A stretch of 7,986 nt of DNA from an uncultured Microcaldota archaeon (GTDB lineage Archaea; Micrarchaeota; Micrarchaeia; Anstonellales; Bilamarchaeaceae): NCBI GenBank assembly GCA_903920925.1, contig CAIXOA010000060.1, forward strand, positions 1 to 7,986, written 5' to 3'. The position numbers were made by a program, and so were the translations under genes. Within the stretch, counting starts at the first letter, position 1; each line of letters opens with the position of its first letter. The notes under the pieces were generated by a model, which was given only the letters and a program-made list of their open reading frames with translations, was not told the DNA's origin and searched no databases. Shown here piece by piece: positions 5,877 to 7,986 of this stretch.

Positions 5877-6191
5877 CTATACCTTGAGGAGCCCTTTCTT
5901 CCTCAGTATGGAGGTCTCAAGCGGCCCGTATCTCCAGACGATGTCCGCCTTCTTTTCCCCCTCCACCATCCAGGGGGTGATAGCGACGGCGTCCCCTTCC
6001 TTCACCCAGATTTTCTTCCTCATCTTTCCGGGAATGCGGCACATCCTCTCCTTCCCGTCGTTGCACAGGACGGTCATCCTGCTTCCGCCCATCAGGCCGG
6101 TGACCACGCCGAGTATTTCCCCTTCCCTGGGGAAGCGGACCCTTCCCTCCTGCCCGGGTACGGGCGGAGGCCCTCTGCGATAGAAACTCAT
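5877..6191 (-). CDS. eif1A: Translation initiation factor aIF1A
   Basis: Archaeal homologue of eIF1A and bacterial IF1. It binds the A site of the small ribosomal subunit during initiation and helps scanning and start-codon selection. The 104-residue length is typical. An Arg/Pro-rich N-terminal tail (RRGPPPVPG, 5-13) precedes a single OB-fold (about 22-86). Family landmarks are EGEILGVVTGLMGGSRM (23-39), CNDGKERMCRIPGKMRKKIW (43-62) and the following VKEGDAV strand; the C-terminal tail is basic (LRKKGLLK). Its ATG overlaps the aIF2-beta stop as ATGA, which points to translational coupling, and rio1 follows after 7 bases. The linkage of aIF1A and Rio1 is common in archaeal genomes and joins initiation with 30S maturation. 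The start is fixed by the overlap and by the conserved N-terminal tail. Confidence 0.95.
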   Translation of the reverse strand: MSFYRRGPPPVPGQEGRVRFPREGEILGVVTGLMGGSRMTVLCNDGKERMCRIPGKMRKKIWVKEGDAVAITPWMVEGEKKADIVWRYGPLETSILRKKGLLKV

Positions 6192-6592
6192 TTAACCACT
6201 CCCCTTGCCCCACACGCCTCACATACCAGCGTCCTTGCCCTCTGCCCGGCCTCGTGTACTATGTGCGTGTCCGGCTTGCCGCACTGCTTGCACGTGACCT
6301 GGGCCTTCACATATTCCTCGAATTTCTTGTTCACCACATCAGTCCTTAGTTTCCTGTGCAGAATGAGCCGTTCCCCTTCAACGGTGGCGGGCACCGCGAG
6401 CTCCTTGCCCAGGTATTTAGCCATTTCCTCCGGCGTCCTCCTCACCTTGCTTGCGGCCGCCTGGAAGTTCTTCACGATTGTTTTGGTGCCCTCGTTGAAG
6501 CAGTCCAGAACCGGAATCTCGAACCTCTCGCCCCCCTTTGTTTTCTCGGGGAGCTTTGAGTATGCGTCTTCCAAAAGCTCTTCGTAACCCAT
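6188..6592 (-). CDS. eif2b: Translation initiation factor aIF2 subunit beta
   Basis: Beta subunit of the archaeal aIF2 heterotrimer, which carries initiator Met-tRNA to the small subunit. At 134 residues it is the usual archaeal length. It shows an N-terminal helix that docks on aIF2-gamma (YEELLEDAYSKLPE, 3-16), a central alpha-beta domain (about 25-95, including NEGTKTIVKNF at 33-43), and a C-terminal zinc ribbon with CKQC at 101-104 and CEAC at 124-127. The TTG one codon upstream (6595) is in frame, but the ATG at 6592 is preferred because AAAGGAGTG lies about 8 bases before it. It is the first gene of the operon with aIF1A and rio1, overlapping aIF1A by ATGA. A TATA box at 6627-6633, just inside the gap after ahcY, gives the operon its own promoter. 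Identification is secure from the zinc ribbon and domain order. Confidence 0.96.
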   Translation of the reverse strand: MGYEELLEDAYSKLPEKTKGGERFEIPVLDCFNEGTKTIVKNFQAAASKVRRTPEEMAKYLGKELAVPATVEGERLILHRKLRTDVVNKKFEEYVKAQVTCKQCGKPDTHIVHEAGQRARTLVCEACGARGVVK

Positions 6593-6613
6593 CAAATCAA
6601 CACTCCTTTCCTA

Positions 6614-6621
6614 TGACGTCA
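6614..6621. promoter_or_regulatory. TGACGTCA palindrome near the aIF2-beta transcription start
   Basis: A perfect 8-base palindrome lies between box A (6627-6633) and the aIF2-beta start (6592), close to the predicted transcription start. This is where an archaeal repressor would block polymerase. A single site in one window is weak evidence. Confidence 0.25.
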
Positions 6622-6626
6622 GGAGC

Positions 6627-6633
6627 TTTTAAA
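6627..6633 (-). promoter_or_regulatory. Box A promoter of the aIF2-beta/aIF1A/Rio1 operon
   Basis: TTTAAAA on the minus strand, within the 47-base gap between the ahcY stop (6640) and the aIF2-beta start. It is centred 38 bases before the ATG, predicting a transcription start near 6604 and a short leader of roughly 10-15 bases, with the GGAG-type ribosome-binding site (6601-6609) at or near the 5' end. Confidence 0.55.
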
Positions 6634-6639
6634 CCTTAC

Positions 6640-7899
6640 CTACGTCCCCTCCTGCCAGCTCGTCAGGTATTTCTTTTGCTCCCCGGTAAGGGAATCTATC
6701 CTAACGCCCATCGCATCCAATTGCAATTTTGCAATCTCGTCGTCCAGCTCCACCGGGAGCGTAATCACCTTCGCTGGCAGTTTTCCCTTGTTCTTCACCA
6801 GGAATTCGCAGGAGAGCGACTGCCCCGCAAAAGAGGTGGCCATCACTTCCGAGGGATGCCCTTCAGCCGCGGCGAGGTTCACGAGCCTCCCTTCCCCACA
6901 CACATAGATTTTCTTCCCGTCCAGCGTGTACTCGTCCAGGAAGGGCCTCATCTTCCTGTGCTTTGCTGCCTTTCCCAGTGCCTCAAGATCCAGTTCTACA
7001 TTAAAATGCCCGGAGTTCGCAAGCAGGGCGCCATCCTTCATCCTTCTCATGTGCTCCAGCCCGACCACGTGCTTGTCGCCCGTAACCGTGATGAAAATTT
7101 CCCCGATTGCCGCCGCCTCCATGATAGGCATCACCCTGTATCCATCAAGAGTCGCCTGCATCCCGCGGAATGGATTCACCTCCGTAATCACCACGTCCGA
7201 GCCCATGCCCTTCGCGCGCATCGCCACCCCCTTTCCGCAGTCTCCGTAGCCGCACACCACCACGGTCTTTCCCGCAAACAGGATGTTGCTTGCGCGGAGT
7301 ATTCCGTCAATAGTTGATTGCCCCGTACCGTAATAGTTGTCCAGCAAATGTTTTGTTTTATTATCATTCACCGCAATCATCGGGTACTTGAGCACGCCGT
7401 CCCGTTCCATCGCCCGCAATCTTATGATTCCGGTGGTGGTCTCCTCGCACCCCCCAATCACGCCTTTCAGCAATTCCGGCTTCTTTGTATGTATCCAGGT
7501 GACCAGGTCTCCGCCATCATCAATGGTGATGTTCGGCTTGTAGGAAAGCACCTTGTCTATGTACCGGTAATAATCCTCAGTATTCTCGCCTTTATATGCA
7601 AAGACCGCAACTCCCTCTTTCGCGAGCGCCGCGGCAACATCATCCTGCGTTGAGAGGGGGTTGCATCCCGTAATCACCACCTTCGCCCCTCCCGCGCGAA
7701 GCGTCCTAACGAGCACCGCCGTCTCCTTTGTAACATGGAGCGCAAGCCCGACCGTAACTCCCGCAAATGTCTTTTCCTTCGCAAACCTCGCGGCAAGCGT
7801 CTTCATGATGGGCATGTGCTTCTCCGCCCACTCTATGTTGAGCATCCCCTGCTCAGCGAGCGACATATCCTTTACTTCATAATCTTTTCCAGAATCCAT
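6640..7899 (-). CDS. ahcY: S-adenosylhomocysteine hydrolase (adenosylhomocysteinase)
   Basis: NAD-dependent cytosolic enzyme that reversibly cleaves S-adenosylhomocysteine to homocysteine and adenosine, relieving product inhibition of methyltransferases. The 419 residues fit the shorter archaeal/bacterial form; the C-terminus ends at YLTSWQEGT and lacks the extended Lys/Tyr tail of the eukaryotic enzyme. Visible landmarks: substrate-binding LALHVTKETA with His55; NPLSTQDDVAAAL (80-92); CEETTTG (151-157); catalytic VNDNKTKHLLDN (177-188) with Lys183 and Asp187; NAD-binding Rossmann loop CGYGDCGKG (216-224) after the VVV strand; and a GHFN segment (297-300). The ATG at 7899 is preferred to the in-frame GTG at 7908, because that GTG is part of a GGTGA ribosome-binding site five bases before the ATG. 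A box A lies at 7941-7948. Some archaeal relatives prefer S-inosylhomocysteine, which cannot be judged here. Confidence 0.97.
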   Translation of the reverse strand: MDSGKDYEVKDMSLAEQGMLNIEWAEKHMPIMKTLAARFAKEKTFAGVTVGLALHVTKETAVLVRTLRAGGAKVVITGCNPLSTQDDVAAALAKEGVAVFAYKGENTEDYYRYIDKVLSYKPNITIDDGGDLVTWIHTKKPELLKGVIGGCEETTTGIIRLRAMERDGVLKYPMIAVNDNKTKHLLDNYYGTGQSTIDGILRASNILFAGKTVVVCGYGDCGKGVAMRAKGMGSDVVITEVNPFRGMQATLDGYRVMPIMEAAAIGEIFITVTGDKHVVGLEHMRRMKDGALLANSGHFNVELDLEALGKAAKHRKMRPFLDEYTLDGKKIYVCGEGRLVNLAAAEGHPSEVMATSFAGQSLSCEFLVKNKGKLPAKVITLPVELDDEIAKLQLDAMGVRIDSLTGEQKKYLTSWQEGT

Positions 7900-7904
7900 A
7901 AGTT

Positions 7905-7909
7905 TCACC
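7905..7909 (-). promoter_or_regulatory. Ribosome binding site of ahcY (GGTGA)
   Basis: GGTGA on the minus strand lies five bases before the ATG at 7899 and matches the anti-Shine-Dalgarno of archaeal 16S rRNA. It contains the upstream in-frame GTG, which argues against that codon being the start. Confidence 0.7.
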
Positions 7910-7940
7910 AGAATAATTCACGCTTATTTGTATCCGAATG

Positions 7941-7948
7941 TTTTAATA
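7941..7948. promoter_or_regulatory. Box A between ahcY and a possible divergent gene
   Basis: TTTTAATA on the + strand, TATTAAAA on the minus strand. For ahcY it predicts a transcription start near 7918 and a leader of about 19 bases carrying GGTGA. On the + strand it lies about 27 bases before an ATG at 7972 and resembles the argS promoter (GAA, then TTTTAAT, then a pyrimidine tract). It may serve either direction or both. Confidence 0.5.
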
Positions 7949-7971
7949 TCTCCCTTCTAATCCCTCTTCGG

Positions 7972-7986
7972 ATGCGTTTTCCAGTA
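7972..7986 (+). CDS. Possible start of a divergent gene, cut by the window edge
   Basis: ATG at 7972 opens MRFPV before the window ends. The only support is position: box A TTTTAATA is about 27 bases upstream, the same leaderless geometry as argS. Five codons cannot identify a product. Confidence 0.3.

Noticed and set aside
6593..6595. TTG as the aIF2-beta start
   Set aside because: The ATG directly following it has normal spacing to the GGAG-type site, and one extra residue adds nothing conserved.
6538..7317. Long plus-strand open frame opposite ahcY
   Set aside because: It is antisense to the clear ahcY gene and has a His/Arg-rich composition typical of shadow frames.
7906..7908. GTG as the ahcY start
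   Set aside because: The GTG is part of a GGTGA ribosome-binding site correctly spaced from the ATG at 7899.
1..7986. CRISPR array, defence system or mobile element
   Set aside because: No regularly spaced repeats, no nuclease, transposase, integrase or toxin-like protein was seen; all recognised genes are housekeeping genes.

Overview
The window is archaeal chromosomal DNA. It holds the end of an A-type ATP synthase operon (subunits B and D), a PUA-domain protein of the MCT-1/Tma20 family, arginyl-tRNA synthetase, a translation-initiation/ribosome-biogenesis operon (aIF2-beta, aIF1A, Rio1 kinase) and S-adenosylhomocysteine hydrolase. TATA-type boxes lie about 26-27 bases upstream of start codons, some transcripts look leaderless, and GGTGA ribosome-binding sites occur, all typical of Archaea. 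Very short spacers and overlapping stop/start codons suggest a compact genome. A small-genome lineage such as a DPANN-type archaeon is possible, but that is inference; no 16S rRNA or decisive marker is present. Codon use is moderately GC-rich and similar throughout.

Layout. Bases 1-1871 (+): atpB (5' end cut by the window edge), atpD and the PUA-domain gene, tightly packed and probably one transcript. Bases 1871-1970: convergent gap with a compact multi-hairpin structure. Bases 1971-3143 (-): two unrecognised genes, probably transcribed together from a strong TATA box near 3168. Bases 3239-5044 (+): argS with its own box, probably leaderless. Bases 5045-5132: second convergent gap, again filled by a three-way-junction-shaped set of inverted repeats whose right arm includes the last codons of rio1. 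Bases 5117-6592 (-): aIF2-beta, aIF1A, Rio1, with ATGA overlap and a 7-base spacer. Bases 6640-7899 (-): ahcY with its own box and GGTGA site. A divergent gene may begin at 7972.

Most of the window is translation machinery: charging of tRNA-Arg, initiation factors, small-subunit maturation by Rio1, and a PUA protein whose eukaryotic relatives act in reinitiation and recycling. ahcY removes the by-product of methyltransferases. No CRISPR array, insertion sequence, defence system or tRNA/rRNA gene was found.

The least ordinary content is (i) the two branched inverted-repeat structures, one in each of the two convergent intergenic gaps, and (ii) the pair of unrecognised genes between the ATPase/PUA block and argS. 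The structures have no visible sequence similarity to each other but the same architecture: an outer stem enclosing two hairpins.
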